Below are positions 24,250-34,079 of a stretch of DNA of 64,000 bases, in pieces. The stretch spans positions 1-64,000 of the forward strand of contig NZ_LGXZ01000018.1 in the NCBI RefSeq assembly GCF_001238295.1. Direction: 5' to 3'. This stretch comes from Ruegeria sp. 6PALISEP08 (GTDB taxonomy: Bacteria > Pseudomonadota > Alphaproteobacteria > Rhodobacterales > Rhodobacteraceae). A model generated the notes under the pieces. That model worked only from the letters and a program-made list of their open reading frames with translations. It was not told where the DNA came from and did no database searches. How positions within the stretch are numbered: the stretch's first letter is position 1; every line of letters begins with the position of its first letter. The translations under genes and the position numbers were made by a program.

Positions 24250-25581
24250 ATGTTTAGATTTCTGATTTTTGCGCCTCTGATTTGCGCAGGTACTGCGCTT
24301 TTTGCGCAAGAAAACACTGATGAAACAACCGAAGTCGCGTCACAAGAAGCGACTGACCTTTTGACCGATGCAGAACTTCAGACGCTGGTCGCGCCGGTTG
24401 CTTTGTATCCGGATACTTTGCTTATCCAGATACTCGTTGCCTCGACACAACCGCTGGAGATTGTGAAGGCCGAGCGATTTTTGATCGACAATGCCGATCG
24501 AGACCCGGCTGAGCTTGAACCTGAAATCGAAGCGATGGGCTGGGACCCGTCCGTCGGCGTTCTTGCGACGGCGTTTCCTGAGGTCGTTGGACAAATGGCA
24601 ACGCATGTCGATTGGACAGAAACGGTGGGTACAGCGATGCTGGCCCAATCTGACGACGTGATGGACGCGGTTCAGGTGATGCGGGATCAGGCGATTGACA
24701 GCGGTGCACTGGTGTCTGGCCCCGAACAAACGGTCGAAGTCGAAGAGGATGAAACCGTTGTCATCACACCGACCAACACCGAAACGGTTTATGTTCCGCA
24801 ATACGATCCTGCGACCGTGTATACCGGGCCATCAACGGGTGATGTTGTTGGTGCCGCTCTGCTCACATTTGGGGCCGTGGCTCTGATCGACGAGATTTTT
24901 GATGATGATGACGATTGGTACGGTTACTGGGGTTGCCGAAACTGCGGCGGATGGGGCGGGGGTCCGATTTACAGGAATCCGAACATCGACATAGACGTCG
25001 ATGGCAACGTCAATATTGGCAACGACATTGATCTGGGTGACCGCACGGACATCGAGTGGAAACCCGACTCTAACCGTCAGCAAGAAGCGCGGAACAAAAT
25101 CGCCGATCATAAACGCACTGGCGGCGGCGCTGGCACCTTGCCTGTAGACCGGCCAGCAGGGCGCACAGATGAGCTTCGTGCGAAGCTCAGCCGCGAATCC
25201 GGGGCCGCAGACATAAGTCGGGATGGTTCGGGCGCTGCTGCGCTGGCAGCCGGGGCGGGTGCCGGAGCGATTGCAGGTGGCGCATTGGCCAACCGGGGCA
25301 ATGACAAGCAATTGCCTAAGGTCAACCGCGGGAATGTCGACACTGACAGAGCCGCCGCGAAACAGAAGGCTGTAGACCGAACCAAACAGTCTTCTGGTGC
25401 CGCCAAGAAACCAGTCAAAAGCAATGCGAAGGCCGCCAAGAAACCCCAGGCCAAAAAGGCTGCGGTTCAGCACAATAAATCTGCGTCAAAAGGCAAAGCC
25501 ATGCAAAAGAAAGCGTCCGGCAAAAGAACCCACAGCGCGTCAAAACGTGGGCACGCGGCCAAAGGAAAGCGGAGGAGATAA
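24250..25581 (+). CDS. DUF3300 exported protein
   Basis: From the ATG at 24250, with GAAGG upstream, the protein has 443 residues. A signal peptide of about 20 residues is followed by the DUF3300 domain (LVAPVALYPDTLLIQILVAS ... VYVPQYDPATVYTG, landmarks at about residues 45-195). A short Gly/Trp-rich and Asp-rich linker comes next, and then a long Ala/Lys-rich basic tail from about residue 370, with repeated KKP/KAAKK units. The tail might bind nucleic acid, polyanions or the cell wall. DUF3300 proteins are secreted and have no known activity. The gene ends 1 nt before the DUF2950 gene. Confidence 0.85.
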   Translation: MFRFLIFAPLICAGTALFAQENTDETTEVASQEATDLLTDAELQTLVAPVALYPDTLLIQILVASTQPLEIVKAERFLIDNADRDPAELEPEIEAMGWDPSVGVLATAFPEVVGQMATHVDWTETVGTAMLAQSDDVMDAVQVMRDQAIDSGALVSGPEQTVEVEEDETVVITPTNTETVYVPQYDPATVYTGPSTGDVVGAALLTFGAVALIDEIFDDDDDWYGYWGCRNCGGWGGGPIYRNPNIDIDVDGNVNIGNDIDLGDRTDIEWKPDSNRQQEARNKIADHKRTGGGAGTLPVDRPAGRTDELRAKLSRESGAADISRDGSGAAALAAGAGAGAIAGGALANRGNDKQLPKVNRGNVDTDRAAAKQKAVDRTKQSSGAAKKPVKSNAKAAKKPQAKKAAVQHNKSASKGKAMQKKASGKRTHSASKRGHAAKGKRRR

Positions 25582-25582
25582 G

Positions 25583-26473
25583 ATGCGAAATTTCATAGTT
25601 TCTTCTGCCCTTCTTTTCGCCACGGCCAGCGCAGCCGCGTCTGAGGGGGCCCATTTCAACAGCCCTCAAGCGGCGTTGGATGCGTTTGTCAGTGCGTTGA
25701 AATCGGATGATCGGGACCAGTTGTTGGATGTTTTCGGAGCTGAAGCCGAAGACCTGCTTGCAACCGGTGACCCCGAGGAAGACCGGGCCAGACGAGAGGA
25801 AGTGCTTGGCATGTATGCCGAGGGCTATCGCTTTCAGCCGGACGAGGACGGTGTCGTCGTTTTGCTGGGGGAGGATAGTTGGCCTTTCCCTATACCGATC
25901 TCTCGAGCTGGCGAGGATTGGCACTTCGACCTCGACGCGGGCATCGAAGAAGTTTCGGCCCGTGAGATCGGGTTGAATGAGCTGGAAGTGATGGAGTTGC
26001 TCGACGCATATGTCGATCTTCAGGCAGCGTTTCGTTTGGCCGACCACAATGGCGACGGTGTTATGGAGTTCGCGCGCAACATCATTTCCGATCCGGGTGT
26101 GAAAGATGGTCTGTTCTGGCCGGAAGAAGACAGCTTTGTCGGCGCGGCACTTGCACGGGCCGTGGCCTCGGGGTGGAGCGACGGAGAAGAGGATTACGAA
26201 CCTGAACCCTTCCTTGGTTATTACTATACGATTCTTCAAGGTCAGGGTTCCAATGCTCCGGGCGGTGCGTATTCGTACTTTGTTGGGGGGCATTTTGTGG
26301 CAGGCCATGCGCTACTGGCCGTTCCTTCGGAATACGGCGAGACCGGAATTCACTCGTTTTTGGTTGGCGAAAACGGGATCATTTTCGAGGCAGACTTTGG
26401 TCCTAACACGCTCGAACGCACGGCAAATATTTTGGAGTATGACCCGGGTCCTGATTGGTCGCTTGCGGAGTAG
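25583..26473 (+). CDS. DUF2950 exported protein
   Basis: From the ATG at 25583, with GGAGGAG upstream, the protein has 296 residues and a signal peptide of about 19. The body matches DUF2950: FNSPQAALDAFVSALKSDD near the start, LGYYYTILQGQG in the middle and GENGIIFEADFG near the end. The DUF3300-DUF2950 pair is conserved in many proteobacteria, which suggests a joint envelope function. What that function is remains unknown. The 1-nt gap to the previous gene indicates one operon. Confidence 0.85.
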   Translation: MRNFIVSSALLFATASAAASEGAHFNSPQAALDAFVSALKSDDRDQLLDVFGAEAEDLLATGDPEEDRARREEVLGMYAEGYRFQPDEDGVVVLLGEDSWPFPIPISRAGEDWHFDLDAGIEEVSAREIGLNELEVMELLDAYVDLQAAFRLADHNGDGVMEFARNIISDPGVKDGLFWPEEDSFVGAALARAVASGWSDGEEDYEPEPFLGYYYTILQGQGSNAPGGAYSYFVGGHFVAGHALLAVPSEYGETGIHSFLVGENGIIFEADFGPNTLERTANILEYDPGPDWSLAE

Positions 26474-26596
26474 AGTCAGAGGTGTTTGCGAAAGCGCACC
26501 GAACGGCTGTCGTATTTTGAAAACCTTCGGTGACTAGAGGTGATGAACTGTGCCTTTTTGCACGTGAAAACAGAGACAGCGTGAGGGGCGGCAGCG

Positions 26597-27652
26597 ATGA
26601 CAGTTTTTTCAGAGAGACCGGCACAAATCACCGGTCCATCCGTTTGGACCGGACAAGAAATGGCAGCGCGGCAGAATGAATGGCTGTTGCATCTTAGCCC
26701 CGAAGATATCGCGGACCTCGAGCAAGCCGCGCGGCATTACCTAAGCCTAGGGCGAGATATCGGCGAAATCACCAAAGCAGACTTTCCGCTGCATCGGTTC
26801 GACCGCCACCTTGAGATCCTAAAGGACACACTGATCAACGGTATCGGGTTCGAGGTGATCCGGGGCCTGCCGGTCGAGAGCTATTCTCAGGAGATGGCCG
26901 CCGCGGTTTTCTGCGGGGTGGGTGCCCATTTGGGATCAGCGCGGTCCCAAAATGCGCAGGGGCACATTCTGGGTCATGTCCGGGACATCGGTGCGAATGC
27001 AAATGATCCGAATACGCGGATTTATCAGACCCATGAGCGTCAGACCTTTCATACAGACAGCGCCGATATCGTTGGGCTTTTGTGCCTTCGGGACGCGAAA
27101 GAGGGTGGGGATTCACTGCTGGTCAGCGCCGAAGCAATCTACAACCGGATGCGCAACGATTGCCCGGATCTGCTAGAGAGGTTGTTCGACCCGATAGCGA
27201 CTGACAGGCGTGGTGAAGTGCCGGAAGGCATGCAGCCCTTCATGACTATTCCGCCCTTCAGCTGGCATGATGGCAAGCTGACCGTATTCTATCAGCGCCA
27301 ATATATCGACAGCGCGCAACGGTTTCCCGAAGCCATGCGCCTGACCCCTGATCATGTCGCCGCTTTGGACAATTTCGACGCCTTGGCAAACGACCCTGAT
27401 CTATACCTGACCATGCGGTTGCAACCCGGCGATATGCAGTTTGTTTACAACCATTCTCAGTTACATGACCGGACGGGGTTTGTGGACTGGCCTGATCCAT
27501 CCGAGCGCCGGCATCTTTTCCGCCTTTGGCTCTCACCCGACGGAGACCGGGAGTTGCCTGACGTTTTCAAACAGCGTTACGGGTCGATCGAAGTGGGCAA
27601 TAGGGGTGGGATCATTACAAAAGGAACCCGTCTGCACGCGCCGCTGGATTGA
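26597..27652 (+). CDS. TauD/TfdA-family Fe(II)/2-oxoglutarate dioxygenase
   Basis: The 351-residue protein has the HxD motif at H152-T-D154 (FHTDSAD) and a distal NHSQLHDRTGF segment with His290 and Arg292 for iron and 2-oxoglutarate. The length and N-terminal part fit the larger group resembling gamma-butyrobetaine or clavaminate-type enzymes rather than classical TauD of about 280 residues. The substrate cannot be read. It is a single + strand gene between the DUF2950 and protease genes. Confidence 0.85.
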   Translation: MTVFSERPAQITGPSVWTGQEMAARQNEWLLHLSPEDIADLEQAARHYLSLGRDIGEITKADFPLHRFDRHLEILKDTLINGIGFEVIRGLPVESYSQEMAAAVFCGVGAHLGSARSQNAQGHILGHVRDIGANANDPNTRIYQTHERQTFHTDSADIVGLLCLRDAKEGGDSLLVSAEAIYNRMRNDCPDLLERLFDPIATDRRGEVPEGMQPFMTIPPFSWHDGKLTVFYQRQYIDSAQRFPEAMRLTPDHVAALDNFDALANDPDLYLTMRLQPGDMQFVYNHSQLHDRTGFVDWPDPSERRHLFRLWLSPDGDRELPDVFKQRYGSIEVGNRGGIITKGTRLHAPLD

Positions 27653-27726
27653 ACGCCCCGGACATGTGCTTGCATTACCGCGCCCGTAGTCGCATATCCT
27701 ACGCAGCTTTTGAGGTAGAGGTATCC

Positions 27727-29112
27727 ATGCTTCGCGCGACACTTATCGCTTTGACCTGTGCGGTTTCCACAATTGCGACGGCTGAAACACGTGTGCCACA
27801 GTCGCAGGCCGAGATTTCTCTGGGCTTTGCTCCTGTCGTTAAGAAAGCCTCGCCTGCGGTGGTGAACATTTACGCCAAGATCGTGCGGCAGGGGCGGGCC
27901 AGCCCTTTCTTCTCGGACCCATTCTTTCAGGACTTCTTTGGCCGGGGCTTTGGCGCGCCACAACCCCGGGTGCAAAACTCATTGGGTTCTGGGGTGATCC
28001 TGTCCGAGGACGGCTATGTCGTGTCCAATTATCACGTGGTTGGGTCCGCGACAGAGATCCGGGTGGTCACCACGGACCGGCGCGAGTTTTCGGCCACCGT
28101 TGTTTTGGGCCATGAGGAAAGCGATATTGCTATCCTGCGATTGGAAGAGGCCGAAAACCTGCCTTTCCTGAACCTGCGGGATTCCGATCAGGTCGAAGTG
28201 GGCGAGCTGGCCCTGGCCATCGGAAACCCCTTTGGTGTTGGGCAAACGGTGTCGTCAGGCATCATCTCGGGCCTGGCCCGAACAGGCACGGCAACCGGTA
28301 ATGCACGTGGGTATTTCATTCAGACGGATGCTGCGATCAACCCGGGAAATTCCGGTGGCGCATTGATCGATGTGAATGGCGATCTGATCGGAATCAACAC
28401 TTCCATTCTGACGCGATCGGGCGGTTCCAACGGGATCGGCTTTGCTATCCCGGCCAATCTGGTGGCTGAATTCTTGAAACAGGCGCAGCAAGGCAATGAC
28501 AGATTTGTCAGCCCCTGGGCCGGAATGTCGGGTCAGCACATGAGCGCAGATATCGCTGAATCTCTGGGTCTGGTTATTCCATTGGGTGTCGTGATCTCGG
28601 ACCTGCATGACCTCAGTCCGCTGCGTGAGGCGGGGCTGAAGGTGGGGGATGTCGTCACTCATGTGGACGGGGACGAGGTGAACTCACCCGCCGAAATGAA
28701 GTTCCGCATGTCCATCGCTGGTGTGGGGGGAACCTCTGTTCTGACGCGGTTGCGTGGTGAACAAAGCGATGAGGTCGAGGTGGCCTTGATCAAAGCGCCC
28801 GAAACGCCCGCTGCCGAAGAAACCGCGCTGGACGATAATACAGTTCTGCCGGGCTTGGTTGTGTCACGGATCAATCCGGCGGTGATCACCAAGCTGGGCC
28901 TACCTCTGTCGCTGAGCGGCGTTGTTGTGATCGATCCGGGCCCTTACGGCGCGCGGGCGGGGTTGCGGCCTGGCGATGTGATCGAAACCATCAACGCGGT
29001 CGATATTCAGCGCCCCGGTGACGTTGAACGCGCTATGACAGACCCGGGACGCCGCGTGCAGATGGGTCTTCAGCGCGAAGGCCGGTCTGTGTCTCTGCGA
29101 TTCCGGCTGTAA
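27727..29112 (+). CDS. Do-like periplasmic serine protease (DegP/HtrA family)
   Basis: From the ATG at 27727 (GAGG upstream) the protein has 461 residues with a signal peptide of about 20. The trypsin-like triad is His103 (SNYHVVG), Asp133 (ESDIAIL) and Ser209 (NPGNSGG). Two PDZ domains follow, at about residues 255-350 and 370-455. This is a periplasmic quality-control protease and chaperone. It starts 74 nt after the dioxygenase gene and ends 3 nt before rarA, so protease and rarA are probably cotranscribed. Confidence 0.93.
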   Translation: MLRATLIALTCAVSTIATAETRVPQSQAEISLGFAPVVKKASPAVVNIYAKIVRQGRASPFFSDPFFQDFFGRGFGAPQPRVQNSLGSGVILSEDGYVVSNYHVVGSATEIRVVTTDRREFSATVVLGHEESDIAILRLEEAENLPFLNLRDSDQVEVGELALAIGNPFGVGQTVSSGIISGLARTGTATGNARGYFIQTDAAINPGNSGGALIDVNGDLIGINTSILTRSGGSNGIGFAIPANLVAEFLKQAQQGNDRFVSPWAGMSGQHMSADIAESLGLVIPLGVVISDLHDLSPLREAGLKVGDVVTHVDGDEVNSPAEMKFRMSIAGVGGTSVLTRLRGEQSDEVEVALIKAPETPAAEETALDDNTVLPGLVVSRINPAVITKLGLPLSLSGVVVIDPGPYGARAGLRPGDVIETINAVDIQRPGDVERAMTDPGRRVQMGLQREGRSVSLRFRL

Positions 29113-29115
29113 CGC

Positions 29116-30426
29116 ATGAGTGATCTGTTCGACACCGATCCAACCGAACCCGCTGCTGCCCCGCATCGCCCTCTGGCAGATCGTTTGCGGCCCCAGTCGC
29201 TGGGTGACGTCATCGGTCAAGAGCAGGTGCTGGGGCCTGAGGCCCCGCTGGGTGTGATGCTGGCGGCGGGCAGCCTGTCCAGCCTGATCTTCTGGGGACC
29301 ACCCGGAGTTGGAAAGACAACGATTGCGCGCCTTTTGGCGCAGGAAACCGATCTGCATTTTGTTCAGATCAGTGCGATTTTCACCGGTGTGCCGGATCTG
29401 AAGAAAGTCTTCGAGGCTGCAAAAATCCGCCGCCGGAACGGGCAAGGGACGTTGTTGTTCGTGGACGAGATCCATCGTTTCAACAAGGCGCAGCAGGACG
29501 GGTTTCTGCCTCATATGGAAGACGGCACTATCCTGTTGGTCGGGGCTACGACCGAGAACCCGTCCTTTGAACTGAATGCCGCCGTACTGAGCCGGTCGCA
29601 GGTTCTGGTACTGGAACGACTCAGCCTTGCCGACCTTGAACGTCTGACGCAGCGTGCCGAGAAAGAGTTGGACCGTGCATTGCCTTTGACCCCCGCTGCC
29701 CGCGATGCGTTGCAGGAAATGGCCGATGGTGATGGGCGGGCGTTGCTGAACCTGATCGAGCAGGTCTCGGCCTGGAAGGTGGACGCGCCGCTGGAGCCGA
29801 ATGCGTTGTCGACACGCCTGATGCGGCGGGCTGCGAAGTATGACAAATCGGGGGATGAGCATTACAACCTCATCTCGGCCCTGCATAAGTCGGTGCGCGG
29901 GTCCGACCCGGATGCGGCGCTGTATTGGTTTGCGCGCATGCTGACCGGGGGCGAAGACCCACGTTACTTGGCGCGCCGGATTACGCGGATGGCGGTCGAG
30001 GATATCGGCCTGGCCGACCCACAAGCTCAGGCCATTTGCTTGCAATCGTGGGAAACCTACGAACGTCTCGGATCTCCCGAAGGGGAATTGGCGCTGGCCC
30101 AAGCGCTGGTTTATCTGGCGCTGGCTCCTAAATCCAACGGGGCCTATGTCGGCTATAAGGCGGCGATGCGGCTGGCCAAACAATCGGGCAGCGAGCCGCC
30201 GCCCAAACATATCCTGAATGCGCCCACATCTCTGATGAAGGATCACGGATACGGTGCAGGTTATGCGTATGACCATGATGCCGAGGATGGGTTTTCCGGA
30301 CAGAACTACTTCCCCGAGACAATGAAACGCCCGGTCCTGTATCAGCCGGTTGAGCGCGGGTTCGAGCGGGAACTGAAAAAGCGCCTCGATTATTTCGCCA
30401 AGCTACGGACACAGCGCAACAGCTAG
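29116..30426 (+). CDS. rarA: Replication-associated recombination protein A (RarA/MgsA)
   Basis: The 436-residue AAA+ ATPase has Walker A GPPGVGKTT (about residues 61-69), Walker B LFVDEIHRFNKAQQD, sensor ATTENPSFE, and the RarA C-terminal tetramerisation part (YAYDHDAEDGFSGQNYFPE). RarA acts at stalled or collapsed replication forks and resembles clamp-loader subunits. It is 3 nt behind the Do-like protease gene. Confidence 0.96.
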   Translation: MSDLFDTDPTEPAAAPHRPLADRLRPQSLGDVIGQEQVLGPEAPLGVMLAAGSLSSLIFWGPPGVGKTTIARLLAQETDLHFVQISAIFTGVPDLKKVFEAAKIRRRNGQGTLLFVDEIHRFNKAQQDGFLPHMEDGTILLVGATTENPSFELNAAVLSRSQVLVLERLSLADLERLTQRAEKELDRALPLTPAARDALQEMADGDGRALLNLIEQVSAWKVDAPLEPNALSTRLMRRAAKYDKSGDEHYNLISALHKSVRGSDPDAALYWFARMLTGGEDPRYLARRITRMAVEDIGLADPQAQAICLQSWETYERLGSPEGELALAQALVYLALAPKSNGAYVGYKAAMRLAKQSGSEPPPKHILNAPTSLMKDHGYGAGYAYDHDAEDGFSGQNYFPETMKRPVLYQPVERGFERELKKRLDYFAKLRTQRNS

Positions 30427-30524
30427 TTACGCAGGGTCAGTTTTGGACGTGCCGCGGCGTCACAGGCGACAGGTTTGCAATTGAACGCTTCCCTTGGGTC
30501 AATACCTGCAAGGGAGGACAAATT

Positions 30525-31331
30525 ATGCCGGTTTCTATTGAAAAGACCCAGGACGTCTGGACCATCATCCACGACAGACCGGATGCGCGGAATGCCGTTG
30601 ATACGGACCATGCCGAGGCTCTGGTCGAGGCTTTTCTGAGTTTTGAGTCCAGTGCAGCCAAAGCTGCGGTGTTCTGGGGCAAAGGCGGTAATTTCTGTGC
30701 GGGCTGGGATTTGAAGCTTGCCGCCTCGCTGGTTGATCCGGAACTGCGCGAGGTATATTTTGACAAGCATACCTTCCCGATTGGTTCGGCCACCTCGACA
30801 CTTGGGCCGATGGGGCCGTCTAGGCTGGAGCTTTCGAAACCCATCATCGGCGCGATTGAAGGCGCAGCCGTGGCCGGAGGTATGGAACTTGCCCTATGGT
30901 GTGACATCCGAGTGATGGCGGAAACGGCGTATTTGGGCGTTTATTGCCGCCGTTGGGGGATCACCCTTATGGATGGCGGCTCGGTCCGGTTGCCGCGTCT
31001 GGTGGGACAGGGCAAGGCGCTGGAGATCGCTTTGACAGGTCGCAGGGTCGAGGCTGAGGAGTGTTATCGGATCGGGCTTGCGGAAAAAGTCGCCCCGCAT
31101 GGCGAAGCGCGTTCTGCAGCCGAAGCAATGGCTCATGAAATCGCGCGCTTTCCGCAGGAGGCTGTTCGGGCCGACCGGCGGTCGATCATCGAAACCCGCG
31201 GAATGCCGGTCCGTGAGGCGCTCAAGGTCGAATGGGCGAACGGGTTGGAGGCGATCCGCCGCGAAGGAACACCGGGCGCGGGTCGTTTCCGGGATGGGGC
31301 GGGTCGACACGGAGACTTCTCGAACATCTGA
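30525..31331 (+). CDS. Crotonase-family enoyl-CoA hydratase/isomerase
   Basis: The 268-residue protein shows the crotonase fold: NAVDTDHAEALVEAF, the oxyanion-hole segment GGNFCAGWDLK (about residues 50-60) and GAAVAGGMELALWCDIR (about 108-124). The second catalytic Glu of classical hydratase is not obvious: CRRWGITLMDGGSVRLPRL occupies that place, so the exact reaction is open. GGGAGG lies upstream of the ATG. It sits alone between rarA and rluC. Confidence 0.88.
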   Translation: MPVSIEKTQDVWTIIHDRPDARNAVDTDHAEALVEAFLSFESSAAKAAVFWGKGGNFCAGWDLKLAASLVDPELREVYFDKHTFPIGSATSTLGPMGPSRLELSKPIIGAIEGAAVAGGMELALWCDIRVMAETAYLGVYCRRWGITLMDGGSVRLPRLVGQGKALEIALTGRRVEAEECYRIGLAEKVAPHGEARSAAEAMAHEIARFPQEAVRADRRSIIETRGMPVREALKVEWANGLEAIRREGTPGAGRFRDGAGRHGDFSNI

Positions 31332-31451
31332 GCACAACGGCCTGATACCTTGACTCTTGCCGCATAGCGCGCGACAGACGCCCATGATTTCTGGGACACG
31401 GACAAAGGTGCAATCCGGGCGGATCACCCGCGCGGTGCAAGGGGCAATGGC

Positions 31452-32495
31452 ATGAGTGGCGTACAGATGATTACAGTCGCTGAAGGCGATGGAGACCAGC
31501 GCGTGGACCGCTGGCTGCGTCGCCTGTTTCCGCATGTTAGTCAGGGCCGCATTGAAAAAATGTGCCGCAAGGGCGAGTTGCGCGTGGATGGCAGCCGCGC
31601 CAAAGCCTCGACCCGGCTGGAAGTCGGGCAAGTGGTTCGCGTGCCGCCTTTGCCGGACGCTGATCACAAACCGGTTGAGGTCAAACACCGTGTCTCGGAT
31701 GCGGATGCCAAGATGATCCAATCCTGCGTGATCTACCGCGACGATCACATTCTGGCACTGAACAAGCCGCATGGTTTGCCGGTGCAGGGTGGCAGCGGGC
31801 AGACCCGGCATGTCGACAGCCTGTCCGAGGCGCTGCGGTTTGGCTATGACGAGAACCCGCGTCTGGTTCACCGCTTGGACAAGGACACGTCAGGTGTCTT
31901 GTTGCTGGCACGCACGCGTGAGGCTGCCAAGGGTTTGACAGCAGCTTTCCGTCACCGCGATACGCGTAAAATCTACTGGGCACTGGTGGCCGGTGTTCCG
32001 ACGCCATATTTGGGTGAGATCAAGACGGGTCTTGTCAAAGCGCCCGGTCATGGCAAGCACGGTGAGGGTGAAAAGATGATCCCCGTGCATATGAACGAGA
32101 TCGACAGTACTCCGGGGGCCAAGCGAGCGCATACGCTTTACGCGACTCTCTACCGTGTCGCTGGCCGCGCGGCTTGGGTTGCGATGGAGCCGATTACCGG
32201 GCGGACTCACCAACTTCGGGCTCATATGGCCGCTATTGGGCATCCGATCATCGGGGATGGCAAATACGGCGGCTCGGGTCAGGAAAACCTGGGCGATGGT
32301 TGGGGTGCGCAACTGGGCGGGATTATCAGCAAAAAGCTGCACCTGCACGCACGGCAGCTATCATTCCTGCACCCGATTACGCGAAAACCTGTGACAGTGA
32401 CTGCCCCCTTGCCAGAACACATGAAACACAGCTGGGACACGTTCGGCTGGGCCGAGGACCTGGCAGCTGAAGACCCGTTTGAGGAGCTGCAATGA
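31452..32495 (+). CDS. rluC: 23S rRNA pseudouridine synthase, RluC type
   Basis: The 347-residue protein has an N-terminal S4 RNA-binding domain (QRVDRWLRRLFPHVSQGRIE, about residues 17-36). The RluA-family catalytic domain follows, with HRLDKDTSGVLLLAR, in which the Asp is catalytic, and GRTHQLRAHMAAIGHPIIGD. Size and S4 domain fit RluC/RluD; the C-terminal features suggest RluC. Its stop overlaps the HAD gene (ATGA), so it heads a three-gene unit. Confidence 0.9.
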   Translation: MSGVQMITVAEGDGDQRVDRWLRRLFPHVSQGRIEKMCRKGELRVDGSRAKASTRLEVGQVVRVPPLPDADHKPVEVKHRVSDADAKMIQSCVIYRDDHILALNKPHGLPVQGGSGQTRHVDSLSEALRFGYDENPRLVHRLDKDTSGVLLLARTREAAKGLTAAFRHRDTRKIYWALVAGVPTPYLGEIKTGLVKAPGHGKHGEGEKMIPVHMNEIDSTPGAKRAHTLYATLYRVAGRAAWVAMEPITGRTHQLRAHMAAIGHPIIGDGKYGGSGQENLGDGWGAQLGGIISKKLHLHARQLSFLHPITRKPVTVTAPLPEHMKHSWDTFGWAEDLAAEDPFEELQ

Positions 32496-33163
32496 GCGCA
32501 CCCTTGCGGTTGGTTCTGTTTGATGTCGACGGCACATTGGTCGACAGTCAGGGCAGTATCGTTCACTCTATGACAACCAGCTTTCAGGCGGCATCCGTGC
32601 CCGTGCCATCGCGCGGCGCGATCCTGTCAATTGTTGGTCTTTCCTTGCCGCACGCCATTGCCCGGCTGGCGCCGGATCAATCATCTTTGGTCCAGAACGA
32701 TCTGGTTGAAGGGTACAAAGAGGCTTACCATGCGCATCGGCTTGACTTGGGGGCAGCCAGTTCTCCGCTTTATCCAGGCGCGCGTGAGGCAATTGAAGCG
32801 TTGCACGCTGTGCCCGAAGTGCTTTTGGGGGTTGCCACCGGAAAATCACAGCGCGGTCTCGATGCGCTGATCGAGGCACATGAGCTTGAGGCTTATTTCG
32901 TAACGCGTCAGGTTGCAGATCATCACCCCTCCAAGCCACACCCGTCGATGGTACAGACCGCATTGTCGGAAACCGGCGTTGATCCGGATTGTGCCGTGAT
33001 GATCGGTGACACGAGCTTTGATATGGACATGGCAGCCGCGGCGGGGGTGCGGGGAATTGGTGTGACCTGGGGATACCATGATCGCTCGGCTTTGACTTCG
33101 GCCACATGCCTAATCGAGAGGTTTGACCAGTTGCCCACGGCGCTGGCTGGAATATGGAACTAG
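32492..33163 (+). CDS. HAD-superfamily phosphatase (phosphoglycolate-phosphatase-like)
   Basis: The 223-residue protein has HAD motif I FDVDGTLVDSQ (residues 10-20), motif II in ATGKSQRG and motif IV IGDTSFDMDMA. The small helical cap after motif I places it in subfamily IA with Gph and PpaX. The substrate is probably a small phosphoester. It overlaps rluC by 4 nt and stands 3 nt before the ATP12 gene. Confidence 0.9.
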   Translation: MSAPLRLVLFDVDGTLVDSQGSIVHSMTTSFQAASVPVPSRGAILSIVGLSLPHAIARLAPDQSSLVQNDLVEGYKEAYHAHRLDLGAASSPLYPGAREAIEALHAVPEVLLGVATGKSQRGLDALIEAHELEAYFVTRQVADHHPSKPHPSMVQTALSETGVDPDCAVMIGDTSFDMDMAAAAGVRGIGVTWGYHDRSALTSATCLIERFDQLPTALAGIWN

Positions 33164-33166
33164 ACT

Positions 33167-33874
33167 ATGAGCGACTGGAAACCAAAACGCTTCTGGAAAG
33201 AAAGTGCCGTTGTTAACTCCGATGGCGGGTTTACGGTTGAATTGGACGGCCGGCGTGTCAAAACCCCAGCCAAGCAAGGTTTGATCTTGCCAACCCGCCC
33301 GATGGCCGAAGCAGTCGCGGCGGAATGGGACGCGCAGGAAAAAATGGTTGATCCCGCAACAATGCCGTTCACCAGGTCTGCCAATGCCGCAATCGACAAA
33401 GTGCGTGTTCAGCACGCCGAAGTGGCCGAAATGCTGGCCGATTACGGTGATTCAGATCTGCTGTGTTATCGGGCCACACACCCGCAGGAGCTGCAGAACC
33501 GTCAAAGCGCCGAATGGGACCCGGCACTGAATTGGGCTGAGTCAACACTGTCCGTCCGTCTGGTGCCAGTCGTGGGCGTGCTGCATCAACCGCAATCGGG
33601 CGCTGCCCTCGCGACGCTGCGCGCGCGCGTCCGTGCGCTGGATGCGTTTCAACTGGCGGCCTTCCATGATCTGGTCAGCCTGTCCGGGTCGTTGATTCTC
33701 GGGTTCGCGGCAGCCTTGGATTGGCGCAAACCGGACGAGATATGGCGCATTTCGCGGTTGGATGAAAGCTGGCAGATCGAACAATGGGGCCACGACGACG
33801 AGGCGCATGAGGTTGCTGAAACCAAAAGGGCGGCGTTTCTGCACGCGAAACGCTTCTTCGATATGTCTGTTTGA
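33167..33874 (+). CDS. ATP12-family F1-ATPase assembly chaperone
   Basis: The 235-residue protein starts with KPKRFWKESAVV and contains DGGFTVELDGRRVKTPAK and the central YGDSDLLCYRA ... W...W motif of ATP12. In mitochondria this chaperone binds the alpha subunit of F1 before assembly. Bacterial homologues are confined largely to alphaproteobacteria, which supports the taxonomic call. It is the last gene of rluC-HAD-ATP12. Confidence 0.93.
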   Translation: MSDWKPKRFWKESAVVNSDGGFTVELDGRRVKTPAKQGLILPTRPMAEAVAAEWDAQEKMVDPATMPFTRSANAAIDKVRVQHAEVAEMLADYGDSDLLCYRATHPQELQNRQSAEWDPALNWAESTLSVRLVPVVGVLHQPQSGAALATLRARVRALDAFQLAAFHDLVSLSGSLILGFAAALDWRKPDEIWRISRLDESWQIEQWGHDDEAHEVAETKRAAFLHAKRFFDMSV

Positions 33875-34079
33875 GCCTTAATTCCTGATATTTGGGCAAT
33901 TGCGCAATGGGCTTGGGGTGTGATCCATCGTTTTCGATGATCCGACCCTTGACGTTTGTTTATGAATACGCCCAAACTCGGTCCCACTAAAGGGGAGACA
34001 CCTTTGGGGTAACCTTTCCGGCATCCACTTGCCGGGCAGAGCCGCCTCGCAAGAGGTGGAAAATCAGGAAGAGGTAAAA

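Noticed and set aside
30427..31451. crcB or a fluoride riboswitch between rarA and rluC, expected from gene order in relatives
   Set aside because: The only gene there is a crotonase on the + strand; no CrcB-like membrane protein or riboswitch core was seen.
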